Shown: one piece after another, positions 44,700 through 55,569 of the stretch
Layout: every line of letters starts with the position of its first letter
How positions within the stretch are numbered: position 1 is the first letter of the stretch
Source: Acanthosepion pharaonis
Lineage: Eukaryota; Mollusca; Cephalopoda; Sepiida; Sepiidae
Direction of reading: 5' to 3'
Assembly (NCBI GenBank): GCA_903632075.3
Contig: CAHIKZ030002025.1
Coordinates: 71,001-135,000 of the forward strand
Length of the DNA stretch: 64,000 nucleotides
Notes under the pieces: model-generated
What the model saw: only the letters and a program-made list of their open reading frames with translations
Databases searched by the model: none
What the model was told of the DNA's origin: nothing
Translations under genes and position numbers: made by a program

Positions 44700-45000
44700 A
44701 TGAGTGAGTGGCATAATGGATATTGGCTCTGAATGGAAAAACAGAGAACTGAGTTTCAATTCCAATCAGGTTTGTTACATTCACTTAGATGCAGATAACC
44801 TAGGGAAAGGTATGAATCCACCCCCCCAGCTATGGGTTAAATAGTAGGACTTGTATCTGGAAAAATCATTACTATTCTCAAAAAATTGTTAATGCGACAT
44901 TCACTCGCCTTGAAAAAAAAGATTATTCTCACATTCCAATAAATATTTAAAATGACCCACAAAGTGTTGACAAGCCATAAAAAAAAACAAATAAATCTAT
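44700..45000 (+). mobile_element. SINE-B copy with tRNA-like head
   Basis: Box A GTGGCATAATGGATATTGG at 44709 and box B GAGTTTCAATTCC at 44750, then body AACCTAGGGAAAGGTATGAA and tail GACCCACAAAGTGTTGACAAGCC (shortened) with an A-rich end. Confidence 0.75.
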
Positions 45001-45204
45001 CAACCAATCATTTCCTACATATCCTCATAAACTTCATTTCTCTTAGGCTCAATCTGTAACCCTCTACTTTGAGAGGCTCTCGGGTCTTGGATTGGCTGAA
45101 CAATTAGTAAAAGAATGTCATCGTGAATCATTTTTTTACTGGCAAACATGTTATTCTTAGAACCTTTTATACAGAGATAATAAAGAAGAGTTTAAAGTTA
45201 TAAT

Positions 45205-45445
45205 TTTTTAAATCGGTTCACCCCAAGAAAGGCAATAAATCCACTATGAGAAAAATATACTATTAAGGAGAGAAAACAATAAAAGAACTAAGAAGACAGA
45301 AGATAATGATTGACACTGCATTTAAATTTTTTAAGATCAAACTTGACTGGAAAACAAGAAGCCAGAAAAAAGTTCTACATGAGAGAGGTGAAATAGATGA
45401 AACTGTTAGCGTGGAACTTACGGTTACATCTAGCCACAAGATATT
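45205..45445 (-). pseudogene. LINE-J 3' end
   Basis: Minus strand carries FNLKNLNAVS-type C-terminus (TTTAAATGCAGTGTCAATCA) and the 3' UTR CTTTCTTGGGGTGAACC. Contains stops. Confidence 0.6.
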
Positions 45446-45549
45446 TTTCCAATTTGATGTCACACACTGAAAAATTTTAATTTCTTATGCTGCACTAGAA
45501 ATAGTGCCATTTAATTGTCCTTCCTAATTCTACAAGAGAGCTATATTTA

Positions 45550-45870
45550 TTTTTTAATCGTTTCACCACAATCAAGGTAATAAAGCCACTAAGATGTAAG
45601 GGATTATTGAATATTAGAGAATATAACAAAAATAAACATTATTAAGAAGCAAGAACAATAAAAGAACAGAAATTAAGAAAGTAGAAGGTAATGATTGACA
45701 TTGCATTTAAATTTTTGAAGATTGAACTTGTCTTGAAATCAAGAAGGCTGAAGTGAGTTCTACATGTGAGAAGAAAGAGCAAAGAAGCATTAGTATTAAA
45801 AATTACAGTTACAATAGTCCGACTAATGTAAATACTGTAAAAAATTACAGTTACACCTAGACATTTCAAC
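45550..45870 (-). pseudogene. LINE-J 3' end holding a SINE tail insertion
   Basis: Same blocks as 45205-45445 in the same orientation, about 345 bp away. A 26-bp SINE-A tail is inserted at 45814-45839. Confidence 0.6.
45814..45839 (+). mobile_element. Minimal 26-bp SINE-A tail insertion with 16-bp TSD
   Basis: ATAGTCCGACTAATGTAAAT plus ACTGTA is the last 26 bases of SINE-A, flanked by AAAAATTACAGTTACA at 45798-45813 and 45840-45855. An exact 16-bp duplication around only the RNA 3' end indicates an aborted target-primed event. Confidence 0.85.
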
Positions 45871-45904
45871 TGTAAAAAACTGTAAATTGCCAACAATCTA
45901 GTAC

Positions 45905-46345
45905 TTGCTTAAATTCATAAAATTAAGGTACCATAGAGAAAAGTGATATTTATTTTGAAAAATACAAAAATTTGGCACAAGGCCAAAAAGTTGGGAAGGA
46001 GAAGGCTGGTCTTCAATCTGTCTTATCTCAAACTTAGCTAACATCAAACATACTACGTTATTCCTTACACCAAAACAACACATTCTTACTTACCATCCAG
46101 CCACCATAATACCTCAAAGTCTCTATGAAGTTCTAAGTAGTTCCAATATATACAATTTGTCTGTGTTGGGGTGGGGGGATGAAATGAACAACATTTAAAA
46201 AAATGAATCCCCAATGAATAGAGGAAAGTAATGTTTATTTTGGGTAATGCAAAATGTGACACAAGGTCAAAATTTGTCTGGGGGGGGGGGAGAATAAAAA
46301 TAAGAACTTTTAAAAATGAAACCCCAATGAATAGAGAACAATTCC
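45905..46345. repeat. Diverged ~75-bp repeats and a G-run
   Basis: CATAGAGAAAAGTGATATTT (45933) and CCAATGAATAGAGGAAAGTA (46209) begin related segments continuing GTTTATTTTG...CACAAGGTCAAAA; a partial third unit starts at 46322. A 12-G run lies near 46279. Confidence 0.6.
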
Positions 46346-46349
46346 TATG

Positions 46350-46720
46350 AAAGTATTTATAGCAATGGCACACAACATTTCGACAGTTGTATCCTCTGGC
46401 CTTCTTCAGGTATATATTGATCTGGGTAAACTACAGGGAATTCTAAAGTGAGCCCTTTATTTGATTTATGATAGTAGACTGTTCATAGTAATTGTGAGTT
46501 CAATACCTGGGCTGGGCAGTATGTATGTGGACTCAGTGAAAATGGGTGAGCAGTATTAAAAATAAGAGATAGACAATATCCCTATGTATGAACAGTGGAA
46601 CAATAACAGTCTACCTCTGTAAGATTAAATAATGGTTCATTTCAGAATTTCATGTAGCTTACCTGATCGATATACACCAGATGAAACAATAGTCCAAATA
46701 GTCCATGATCAGTAATTTAT
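46350..46720. mobile_element. Diverged SINE-A-related inverted pair
   Basis: 46378-46500 is a reverse-strand copy (hairpin TTTCGACAG...CCTTCTTCAG, then GAGCCCTTTATTTGAT and GTAGACTGTT). 46600-46700 is a plus-strand copy (AACAGTCTACCTCTGTAAGA, GGTTCATTTCAGAATTTC). Tails face outward; divergence is higher than in the other pairs. Confidence 0.65.
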
Positions 46721-46829
46721 TTCTTGTGTAATCTTGAACCGGATTAATTATTTTCTCTTGATATTGGCAGAAGAAAATTTGAGACCCATTGACATCGTTT
46801 TTTTAAACCAATGCAAATCATCTATTCTG

Positions 46830-46897
46830 GCTTAGGGTCAAATTCCACTGGAAACATATGTTCTCATTTGATCACCAAAGTTAAGCACTACTTAGGT
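46830..46897 (+). repeat. 5S rRNA-derived fragment
   Basis: CCACTGGAAACATATGTTCTC followed by TTTGATCACCAAAGTTAAGCA resembles bases in the first half of 5S rRNA up to box A. It stops abruptly before the box C region, where an inverted SINE-B tail begins. Not a functional 5S gene. Confidence 0.5.
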
Positions 46898-46904
46898 TTT
46901 TGTT

Positions 46905-47275
46905 TTGTAATAGCATATCAACTCCTTATGGGTCATTTTATTTTCTTGTGAGTTCTGCTAATTTTTTTTTTTTTTGCTATACAAATGTATTGCTAGTAAT
47001 TTTGACCCCAATTTGGGTGTTCGCTATAATGGATGGTACCAACCCGGTATTGAGCTGATCAGGGAACAACAGCAATTCAGAAGTGGTTTCACGCACTTCA
47101 AAACCTACTAATCAGAGGCCTTACTGCTGGATGTAGTTTATCATCATACCCAGGATGCAGTAGTAAGGTGAAGACTGCTTGTGAACACCAGGGACTGATT
47201 GACAATCTAAAATATGTTTCAGCTTTAAATAAACCACAATGGGTTGATAACCCATGAAAATCAAATCAATCAATC
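46905..47275 (+). repeat. Repeat W between outward SINE-B tails
   Basis: 46905-46945 is an inverted SINE-B tail (AGCATATCAACTCCTTATGGG) and 47210-47275 a forward one (AATAAACCACAATGGGTTGA). The W core CAGAGGCCTTACTGCTGGAT matches 36205-36245. Confidence 0.6.
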
Positions 47276-47279
47276 AATC

Positions 47280-47730
47280 ATGTAAATGTGTGGGTGGTAT
47301 AATGTAGGGGTTGGCAACCTTTGGCTAACCATGTGCCGACTTCAGGTTTTAAAATTATTCAGTGTGCCAACCGCATACGTATTTTTATACAAGTCAAGGG
47401 CAATATACCTGTTCAACAATATATTTTATATAGTAATATATAGTATATATACTTAAGTTTATATTAAAATTGAAACAGCTAAATAACTTCTTTGCATTGT
47501 AGTAGTTATTGGTTCAGATTTTGTGATGTTATTTGCAGCTGTGTGCCATTGGAAATTGTTTGACCTGCCACGTGGGCATGCATGTCATAAGATGCCAACC
47601 CCTGGCATAAAGGATAGAGACTAGGAATAAAATATCAGAGAGTAGAGTTAGTTACTCTTGAAAAAGATATGAATCCATTTTTCTCCCTCCAGCTATGGAT
47701 TAAATAGCTCTATAGTCTTGGCTGGAAACC
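47280..47730 (+). mobile_element. SINE-B split by a hAT MITE
   Basis: 47286-47304 (TGTGTGGGTGGTATAATG) and 47605-47730 (GCATAAAGGATAGAGACTAG, then body CTTGAAAAAGATATGAATCC) form one SINE-B tRNA-like head and body when 47305-47604 is removed. Confidence 0.7.
47305..47604. mobile_element. hAT-like MITE, 300 bp
   Basis: Starts TAGGGGTTGGCAACC and ends GATGCCAACCCCTG: 11 bp of terminal inverted repeat (AGGGGTTGGCA). Flanks GTATAATG and GCATAAAG match at 6 of 8 positions, as for an old 8-bp hAT TSD. Non-coding. Internal GTGTGCCATTGG and ACGTGGGCATG segments are present. Confidence 0.75.
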
Positions 47731-47739
47731 AGTCTAGGA

Positions 47740-48420
47740 GAAGGACAACACTGAATTTAAGACCATAGCAGTTGTCCATGGTCCCCTACCCTCAGTAATG
47801 AGCATTGGATAAAGCAACAAAATATATTAACAGAGAGAGTAGAATCTGTTCTTTTATACATTTTGTAGCTGTTTGCTTTTTTCTGACGCGTTCTCACAGG
47901 TAAATTCAAATTCAATATTAAATACTTTTATTCAAAACATAAACACTTTGACTCAAAGCTTAAGTGCTTTAACTTTTAAATACCTTTATACATGGCATAT
48001 TTTGAAAAAAATAAAGGCATAATTGATTTCAAATTAAATAGAAAGTAGGTGGGTATTTCTTATAAAAATCAATTCACCCCAAACAAGGCTATAAAGCCAC
48101 TATGGCACCAAGAGGTAGTAAAAGAGAATATAAAGACTTTAGAGGGAACCGGAAACCCAATCCTAAACAGGAAACAAGAGAGAAACCTCTTTTGCTGTTC
48201 AAAAGATTGGGGAGGAGTATGAACTGTATGATAGGCAAATCTATCTACTCCTATTTATAATAATGATAATAGCTACTTATATCTGCCTATCTATTCAGCC
48301 TGCTAGCTAGTCCCTGTTACAGGCACCTGATTAAGTACATTTGGGTTTGTTCAATACCCTTTGGTTTATACTGCAACTATGCTGAGCAGACGTTAGTTAC
48401 AGTTTCTGGAAGAGAGCACA
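47740..48420. other. Mostly unannotated, small LINE-J 3' UTR fragment
   Basis: 48063-48112 on the minus strand matches the LINE-J 3' UTR (GTGGCTTTATAGCCTTGTTT, GGGGTGAATTGATT). The rest is anonymous. Confidence 0.45.
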
Positions 48421-48424
48421 TTAT

Positions 48425-48690
48425 CTGGCATGATCAATGGTCTGAAGAAGGCCAGTACACTTAAACCCTCTGTCATGATGACTTGTTACATAACCTTCTA
48501 TGGCTCACCAATAGCTCCATCAACCAAATTTTGCTTACAAGGCTTGATTCAAACTGTGGTTTGGTTTTCAGTGACCTTCCAAATGTGCTACATGCTGGGA
48601 TCATGTCTCAGGCCAATAACATTAACCCTGTTGAGATTCGAACCCGGGTCCCATGTTTGGATGACGCAAGAAGCACAATGGATGATTAAA
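48425..48690 (-). mobile_element. tRNA-derived SINE of another family
   Basis: Minus strand at 48630-48680 has CCGGGTTCGAATCTC (a strong box B) preceded by a head segment CATTGTGCTTCTTGCG. The body extends to about 48425. Too degraded for a tRNA gene: no acceptor stem could be paired. Confidence 0.5.
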
Positions 48691-48724
48691 AAACAGAAAT
48701 GCAACATAACCATTACCTGACACC

Positions 48725-48870
48725 AAAACAACCATTAGAACAATACAATAGACTACCCACAATGCATCACTGAGCTGTATATATAAATAGTTGAGCAAAA
48801 AAACAACACATATGGCCTGAAAATTGTGTATAAGTGAGAGACAGATTGTTTGAATACATTTTTTGACTGT
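48725..48870 (-). repeat. Element Y-associated segment, reverse copy
   Basis: Reverse complement contains CTATTTATATATACAG and TGATGCATTGTGGGTAGTCT, matching 56140-56195 downstream of element Y. Confidence 0.55.
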
Positions 48871-48884
48871 CCACATATAAATGC

Positions 48885-48894
<10 letters not shown>

Positions 48895-48929
<35 letters not shown>

Positions 48930-48960
48930 TATATATATATATATATATATAGATAGATAG
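48895..48960. repeat. (AT)n / (GATA)n microsatellite
   Basis: TA units with two GATA interruptions. Reverse-strand frames here are artefacts. Confidence 0.95.
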
Positions 48961-49044
48961 GCTGCGATCGGTAAATTGTCGCCATTTAAACTTTTAATTT
49001 TGTGCATGCATATTGTTTCTTTAGTAGGGTCAGTTGGGTACCAT

Positions 49045-49200
49045 TTGTGAGAAAACGATGCTCAACCAGAAATTTGGAAATGGTATGCTATACTCCTTGG
49101 CATTCATGCCAGAAACTTCAATATGAACATTTCAGAGTGTTTGGGTGTCAATCAGAGGACAGTACAAAGGATTCAGAAAGAGTTGGATAAGTCTAATGAT
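49045..49200 (+). pseudogene. Tc1-like transposase N-terminal fragment
   Basis: Reads ILLGIHARNFNMNISECLGV then NQRTVQRIQKELDKS, a helix-turn-helix like that at 62354-62635 (C-ILRVARSFVHKIGKELEDAD). About 50 residues only; no catalytic domain follows. Confidence 0.6.
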
Positions 49201-49235
49201 AATTAAAATGGTATGTCAATATTGGAAAACTTTAT

Positions 49236-49238
49236 CTA

Positions 49239-49291
<53 letters not shown>
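49236..49291. repeat. (AT)n microsatellite
   Basis: About 26 TA units immediately after the Tc1 fragment. Confidence 0.95.
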
Positions 49292-49294
<3 letters not shown>

Positions 49295-49788
49295 TGTTTC
49301 ATTAAAAACGACAGACAAGGTACTACGGTTTTTTTTATTTAATTTTTCTTGTGTTCTAACAAGAGCTTTCTTTTCTGGACAAAGGGGTGTAAGAACTGTC
49401 CAAATGTTTTATATTTCAAGCTATATCTTTAGCCATTATCAAGGATGATTCGATTTTTCAGCTTAATTGAGTGTGTGCATTATGTGTATGTCTTAGTGTG
49501 TGTGGTAGGGATGTTTTTAATTTCCGAATACGGTTAGCACATTGCGGCTTTGTTCGTAGTTAATATTGTTAAGAGTTGGCTTTTTCTTTTTTATTATTAA
49601 AGCTTCTATTATCTTTAGTCTTTTTTTGCAGGGATGTATTTTTCAATGAAATCTGACATCCGTTAAATGCATGTCGTCTGGATTTTTTTTAAATTTTATT
49701 GTTAACGGCAAAAATTCTTACGGCATTTTTTTCTATTTGTATATTTAAAGATTTTTGGTGGGTGTTTAGGTTAGAATATGTTTTATAT

Positions 49789-49833
<45 letters not shown>

Positions 49834-50270
49834 TTCTATTCCTGCTATTATAATAGCAGCTATTGTTCTTAAAATAATATAGGGAGTGAATAGAATAGAA
49901 AACCAATATATCATTCATCCAGAGAGACTGTTTCACTGTATCACGGCTCATAAATGTGGCTTGACATCCGATTGCCTCAAGAAAAACAGATTTGGCATCA
50001 GTCAAAGATTTATCCCCTAATCTATCAGCTTCCGGCAGAGAGGAAATTGAATTTTTACGTATTTATATTTGAATAAACACAGCAGTGACACAGAATGCCT
50101 AATTCATAGATGAGCTTTGCATTATCAGCATTAGCAGTCACTGTTTGCAAATTCGCATTCTGAAGAAATTTGACAAATGAAAAACTAGATTTGCTTACGT
50201 GTTTCACCTTTCAAGGCATCATCGGATCCGAAAACAAAGAAATGCATTTATATCATACTACTTTTTCTCT
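49295..50270. other. Probable retroelement 3' ends, unclassified
   Basis: 49400-49480 (minus) contains CTTGATAATGGC-TAAAGATATA-GCTTGAAA and 50201-50225 (minus) CCGATGATGCCTTGAAAGGTGAAAC, both of the CTGANGA-stem-GAAAC type. (AT)n at 49795-49829. No protein motif. Confidence 0.35.
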
Positions 50271-51255
50271 TAGCTGGTGTTTCTGAAGGATTGGCTGAGG
50301 ATTTACCTTGGATTAATTTAAGAAAAGGTTATATGAATCTCTTGCTTTCAAACCATTCTGAAAAATTAGATGTGGATTTAACTAGAATTTGATACATATT
50401 CATTCTTTTTTTTTTACACACAATTAAACATGCACAATTATTTCTTTTTCATAATCAAATCTTTAGCAATGAAACATTTTTCCATATGTCAAATTTCTTC
50501 CATATTTTGTTGGGATTCTATATCCTATTTTAAACACACACACACACATGCACGCATACATGAAACCAGAAACCGACATAAACCAACTGACTCTCAACAG
50601 TATCTTCTTTTTTACATCTTCCCATGTGAAACACACTTGTACCAACATTCCATTCAACATAGTCAACCAATAATCTCTACAATAGTCTGAAACACAAGAG
50701 ACCAAAGACAAGAAGAGATGGGAAAAATTCTTATGAAGAGAAAATGCCCTCAAAGTTTAATCACCAACTGAAAAAGCAGAACAAAATTAATATCCATACA
50801 CTCCAAGAAACAAAAACAAAAAAATAAAAAAGTTCATCCCATGGCCAATTAGCATTATACAGGGCCCAACATGTCACATAATAATCTGAATTCTGAGATC
50901 CGATGTAATGTGTAAACAAAAAAAAAAAAAATATGAATGGCCGCTTAGAAAATTGCTAATCTAAAAGAGAGGTAACTTTAAAAATTGAATTCTCAGATAG
51001 TAAATTAACAACGTACAATTACATAGAATTTATCAGATGTTATTTCAATTCCATAGATATATTTTCATCACTAAAATGCATACGTTTTTTTTAACAATCA
51101 ATGAATTATAACCCACTGTGAGTTACATCGCTTTTATGATTTTTAATTGAGTATACGGCCCGTTGTGCAAATGAACACTAGTATTAGGTAAATTTTCGAC
51201 CTCATAGTCCATTGCATTTATAGATTAAATTATAAAGATTGTTGTGATATTTTAA
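50270..51255. other. Unannotated sequence
   Basis: No recognised element; frames near 50430-50753 overlap on both strands. The last 130 bp may be the 5' flank of the P-like element. Confidence 0.4.
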
Positions 51256-51260
51256 CAAAA

Positions 51261-52470
51261 ATGTCTAACAAATGTGTTGCATTTGTCTGTTCTAGTGGAC
51301 ATGTTACTAACAGTGAAAAAGTATTGGCATATTCTTTTCCTCTTGAGACATCCAAACTTGTAGAAAAATAGATAAAATTCATTGTTTGGATTGATTTCCT
51401 ACGAAAAATTCAGTTTTCTGTATGAAAGATTTTGAAGAGAAATTTATTTTGAAAGGAAAGCAAAACAAACTGAACTGGGATTTACATCCGATACCCTACA
51501 CTGAATTCAGAAAAAAATAAGAAAAATGTGTCTCTTTTTACAAATACAAATGGAATTCAGAAAGCCTCCAAAAACAATGACTGGTCGAAACTGATGAATT
51601 TCATGATTTTATTTCAGCTAATACGATAAAGGATTTTACTCAATTGGAAAAAGCAAAGTGTTGTCCTAAAGGTTTTGAATTTTGAAAAAGGAAGATTATA
51701 TTCTAATTTATAGAATACTCTTTGACTCTGAAACACATTTTCCATCTCTAAAAGAATGTATTCGCATTGACCAAAACCTTCACGTCCAGCTCCTCTGCAA
51801 TGGAACCCCTATACGTCTACCACAGTGGTTTATACATGGACATAATGCTAAACTCACAAGATTTAGCATGTTAGAAAATTTTTCAAATCACATAACAAAC
51901 ATGGTTGAGGAACAACCATACTCAATTCTAAAAGAATTACAAAAAAGACAACATTACCAACCAAGAGGTTATCCTTCATTTTCTGCAAAACTAATATGTT
52001 ATGCCTTATGACTGTGCTATACGCCTCAGCCAGCCTATAAATTACTTCTGGAAAAATTTCCATTACTTTGTTTTTCTTTATTAGAGAAAATTCAAAAAAT
52101 TAATTAAGCATTTTCAATGTGACATGTGTTCCCTGGTCATGGTAGGAAATGATAGTGATGATGCTACAGAGAAGGAGTACTTTGACTTAATTTCTCGAGG
52201 AGGTCTTATGGTTCGATCTAGACAAATGACAGAGTTCATTTGTGCTTATTTTGCTATACTTGACTGCGCCGATAAAGTTATTGTGAAACATAATGGATCC
52301 ACTACAAGAGGGTCTGCTAAAAGAATTTTGGAATCTCATTTTTCAACCAAATGTGCCTGTTAGAAATTAGCCTCAAATATAGCATGTGGAACTATATATA
52401 TTAGTGGGCCATGGTCATCCCTTATATCTCAACTTTCAACTCAAAGAAACAAAAAAAAATTCTATACAAT
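51261..52470 (+). pseudogene. P-element / THAP9-like transposase, internally deleted
   Basis: 51261 opens MSNKCVAFVCSSGHVTNSEK then FPLE, a THAP zinc-finger start (C-x4-C). After a stop, SVCMKDFEEKF and KLNWDLHPIP follow, with the usual C..H changed to C..D. 51682-52100 gives a coiled linker and YQPRGYPSFSAKLICYAL then AYKLLLEKFPL. The RNase H-like core is deleted. 52160-52450 resumes with YFDLISRGGLMVRSRQMTEF and a C-terminal C...LASNIACGTIYIS. Several stops; inactive. Confidence 0.75.
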
Positions 52471-52577
52471 TGAATCTACCAAAGGACAAAAAAAAATGAA
52501 AACCTATCCAAAAAATCATAAAGTTTCCAAATATTGTTTTCATATAAGTTTTTGTACAGACATTTCTAACACTTTCA

Positions 52578-52579
<2 letters not shown>

Positions 52580-52621
<42 letters not shown>
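52580..52621. repeat. (AT)n microsatellite
   Basis: About 20 TA units touching the outward tail of the reverse SINE-X. Confidence 0.95.
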
Positions 52622-52625
<4 letters not shown>

Positions 52626-52955
52626 GTAATTCATTGAGTCTTGAAGCTCAACAGAATGCAGAAAGATTTAAATTGCCGTTTTGTCCTATAGTTGGGACTC
52701 ATCAGCAGTGCGCATCGACTATCGAGAATTGAAACCCAAACAGTTACGTTATCATGCAAACATCATACCAACTGTTCCAACGGGCCTCGGTAACAAAGAA
52801 GTATCAAATCAGACTTAACTGTCAGGGTTTCAATTCTCGGTAGTGGATGTGAACTGTTGATGAGTCCCAAATATAGGACAAAACGGCCTTCAATGCTTTC
52901 TGCATTCTGTTGAGGTTTCTTCTAGACTCGATGAATTACTTAATTATACTTATCT
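52622..52955. mobile_element. SINE-X head-to-head inverted pair
   Basis: 52622-52800 is a reverse copy: tail, CTGATGA-GTCC..GGAC-AAAAC at 52679-52705, then head with box B GGGTTTCAATTC and box A TGGAACAGTTGG. 52817-52950 is a plus copy starting at the box B region and including TTGATGA-GTCC..GGAC-AAAAC at 52857-52884, with tail GATGAATTACTTAATTA. Tails face outward. Confidence 0.75.
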
Positions 52956-53186
52956 CAAATCCTCCTAATAATTTCTCTCACTTGTATATCATTGCTTGAA
53001 CCGGCTTCTAACGTTCTGGGTGGAGTGGCTTGGGGATAGTAGTATATGGCTTGTGGTGGTTAAACTGGGATAAAGGAGTTTTCGGATGAGTTCCACCAAG
53101 GAATATGTGAATGAGTGCACTATATCGAGTCTAATTTGATACTTCTTCATCGCCAAGGCCCATTGGAATCCTCCTAATAACTTCTA

Positions 53187-53187
<1 letters not shown>
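52956..53187 (+). repeat. SINE-X 5' body segment
   Basis: TCAAATCCTCCTAATAATTTC, TTGCTTGAACCGGCTTCTAA and CACCAAGGAATATGTGAATG match the reverse copy at 31340-31570. It follows the previous SINE-X tail directly, suggesting a tandem or composite unit, and runs to a CA repeat. Confidence 0.6.
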
Positions 53188-53257
<70 letters not shown>

Positions 53258-53259
53258 CA
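53188..53259. repeat. (CA)n(TA)n microsatellite
   Basis: About 24 CA units followed by about 11 TA units. Confidence 0.95.
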
Positions 53260-53261
53260 TG

Positions 53262-53900
53262 CCCTAAACAGAGTAGTAAAGTCACTGAGACACAAGGGGT
53301 TACTGATTGTAAAACAGAAACAGAAACATTGCGAAGGGGCAAGAACAAAACAAGAGTAATCAGGAAAATAGTCAATAACCATTGACATTGCATTTAAATT
53401 TTTGCAGATTGAAGTTGGCTGGAAAGCATGGAGCTAGAAGGGAGATCTACAAGTGAGAAGTCTGAGAAAAGAAACTTTTAGCATAGAATTTACGATTACG
53501 TCTAGCCAACTCAACTCTAAATTAATGAGACAGCATTGCCAGTCTATTACTACATTTAAATTCAAAGAGTCTTGACACCATAGAAAAGAGATCATCTGAA
53601 CAATTACCATGAAAGTATTTATAGAAAGGGCACAAGAAGCCAACTTTATGGTGGTCGGAAAGAGACTGAAGCTGAGATGCCAGAAAAGAGCCAATAATAT
53701 TGCTGATTCTTCTTTGGATTTAATGAAAGTAGCTCTATTTAAATAACAGCTCCACACCATATATGGCAGCAATATTCTAAGCATGGATGAATGGTAAACT
53801 TATAGATATGCATGATAGATTCTGGAAGAGGAAAATTGTCTAGCACAACACAGTGAACCAACTTTCTTAGCACGTTTATTAAAGCTCATCGGGGAATGAA
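53262..53900 (-). pseudogene. LINE-J 3' end
   Basis: Minus strand reads CHIWCGAV near 53760, ALFWHLSFSLFPTTIKLA in one frame, and FPA..FNLQKFKCNVNGY near 53400, followed by the 3' UTR. Multiple frame changes. The open frame at 53434-53784 is a patchwork of this relic. Confidence 0.65.
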
Positions 53901-54300
53901 ATATGGAACAAAAGAAAGAAAAAAGACTTCTGAAATTTAAAATTTTTGTCTCGATTGTTCTTCATTGGTTAAGCAGACTTCACATGCATTTGTCTTGTCA
54001 AGCAGTGTTTGTATATAAAATTTATGTCTGCAAATGTTTCATGATTCCAGTTTGTCTCTGCAGGATTTGGATGATAATGCATATTTGTGGACTGTGTTTT
54101 GTGGTTATCCACATGTTGATTTGGGGTACATTTTATGTAATAATGGTTTCAGAGAGACATTTCTTAGCTTCTAGAAGTATGGATTTTATAGAATCTGGTA
54201 ATATATTCTGTTTGATGTGAGTTTATAGATGGTAAAATATTAATCAGTAAAAGTATTTCCAGCATAAAGAATTATCTCCTTTTTTTTTTAATTTGGGTTA
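53900..54300. other. Unannotated sequence
   Basis: A 105-residue hydrophobic frame at 53903-54220 has no recognisable family and no gene context. Confidence 0.35.
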
Positions 54301-54307
54301 CACTTTT

Positions 54308-54366
54308 TTTTGGTCTGGGAAGGTAATGATAGCTATTTTTTCTCTATCATTACCTTCCTAGACCAA
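54308..54366. repeat. Imperfect 25-bp inverted repeat
   Basis: TTTTGGTCTGGGAAGGTAAT...GATAG and CTATCATTACCTTCCTAGAC...CAAAA with one mismatch and about 9 bases between. A related segment (TATCATTACTTTCCCCGACC) is at 56580-56600, so it is a mobile-element end. Confidence 0.8.
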
Positions 54367-54429
54367 AATAAATTATTAAATAAAAGGTAATGATAGCTAT
54401 TTTTCCCTCTATCATTATATATATTCAAC

Positions 54430-54970
54430 GATCTTTCCCAAATGGTTATATCTGCTCACCCATTCTCTAGCTTGGAGGTTGTCAGAGGTTATTTATATGG
54501 CCTGGTGCTCTTGCTATTTATTGATAAAATCTAAAATATTACTGACCCTGATCTGATACCCCAGCTTCAGTCACTTTCCCACAGCCATAAGGTTGCCTTT
54601 CTTTGCCATTTTTTTATAAATACTTTCTTGATACCTGTTTGGATGAGTTCTTATCTATAGTACCTAGACTGTTCAAATTTAAGTGCTCACCAATTTACAG
54701 TTGAGCTAGCTAGATCTAGCCATAAATTCTATGCTAACAGTTTCTATTTTCGCACTTCTTGCTTGTGGAACTTCCTTCTAGCTTCATGCTTTCCAGCCAA
54801 CTTTAATCTGCAAAAGTTTAAATGCAATGTCAACCACTATCTGCTGTTCTCTTGATTACTCTTCCTCTGTTCTTGCTCTTTATCAATGTTCCTGTTTCTA
54901 ACTCTTTTACATCCAGTAACCCCTTATGTCTCTGTGATTTTACTGCTATATTTGGGGTGAACTTGATTAA
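54430..54970 (+). pseudogene. LINE-J 3' end
   Basis: Reads LGGCQRLFIWPGALAIY, then LTLI*YPSFSHFPTA, and near 54780 CFPANFNLQKFKCNVNHYLL. The 3' UTR ends TATTTGGGGTGAACTTGATT before (AT)n at 54976-54998. Confidence 0.65.
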
Positions 54971-54999
54971 AAAAATATATATATATATATATATATATG

Positions 55000-55500
55000 C
55001 AAGTCAAAACTAGGCAAAGCGACAGTAATAAGGCAAAAATTTCACAATGTAAGAATGGTGTTCACATCCAAAAGGGATACAGTTAAGGGATTGTATCATT
55101 CTGATTTCAAGACAAAAAAGTAGAAAAATATGGCAGATGAGACCTAGAATTGGTCAATCCTATTGGCTACAAAGAAATCCCAGCATGCATCTGTATGATT
55201 TGTCTATAAATTTGGAAAGGGTTTTTTTTTAGCATTCATTCTCTGCTGATTAGAACCAACAGAATATATGACATCACCTTCTTCAGATGCAGATTTTTGG
55301 AGTGGTTAACAGTGTCTAACTTCATTTTCCTCATGACCTTTTTCATTTTAAATTTTTCTAAAATCTTCTATTCTTTATTGCCCGTAATTGATCTTTTCAA
55401 AAGTGGGTTCTTTTTTTTTTGTTACGTTTGAGCAGAAAATTTACAGATGGAAATTTTGTCTATAAATTTTTTTATCATGAGGTACCCAAACATAGTCACA

Positions 55501-55541
<41 letters not shown>

Positions 55542-55565
55542 AATATTTTAAAATGCTTTTGACAC
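55000..55565. other. Unannotated sequence with (AT)n
   Basis: No element recognised; (AT)n at 55505-55541. Confidence 0.4.
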
Positions 55566-55569
55566 TAAT

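Noticed and set aside
53903..54220. 105-residue hydrophobic frame as a membrane protein
   Set aside because: No family resemblance, no supporting context, and hydrophobic frames are expected in T-rich DNA.
54822..55013. Small secreted-looking protein with hydrophobic start
   Set aside because: It is the LINE-J 3' end and UTR running into (AT)n, as shown by alignment with 58840-59030.
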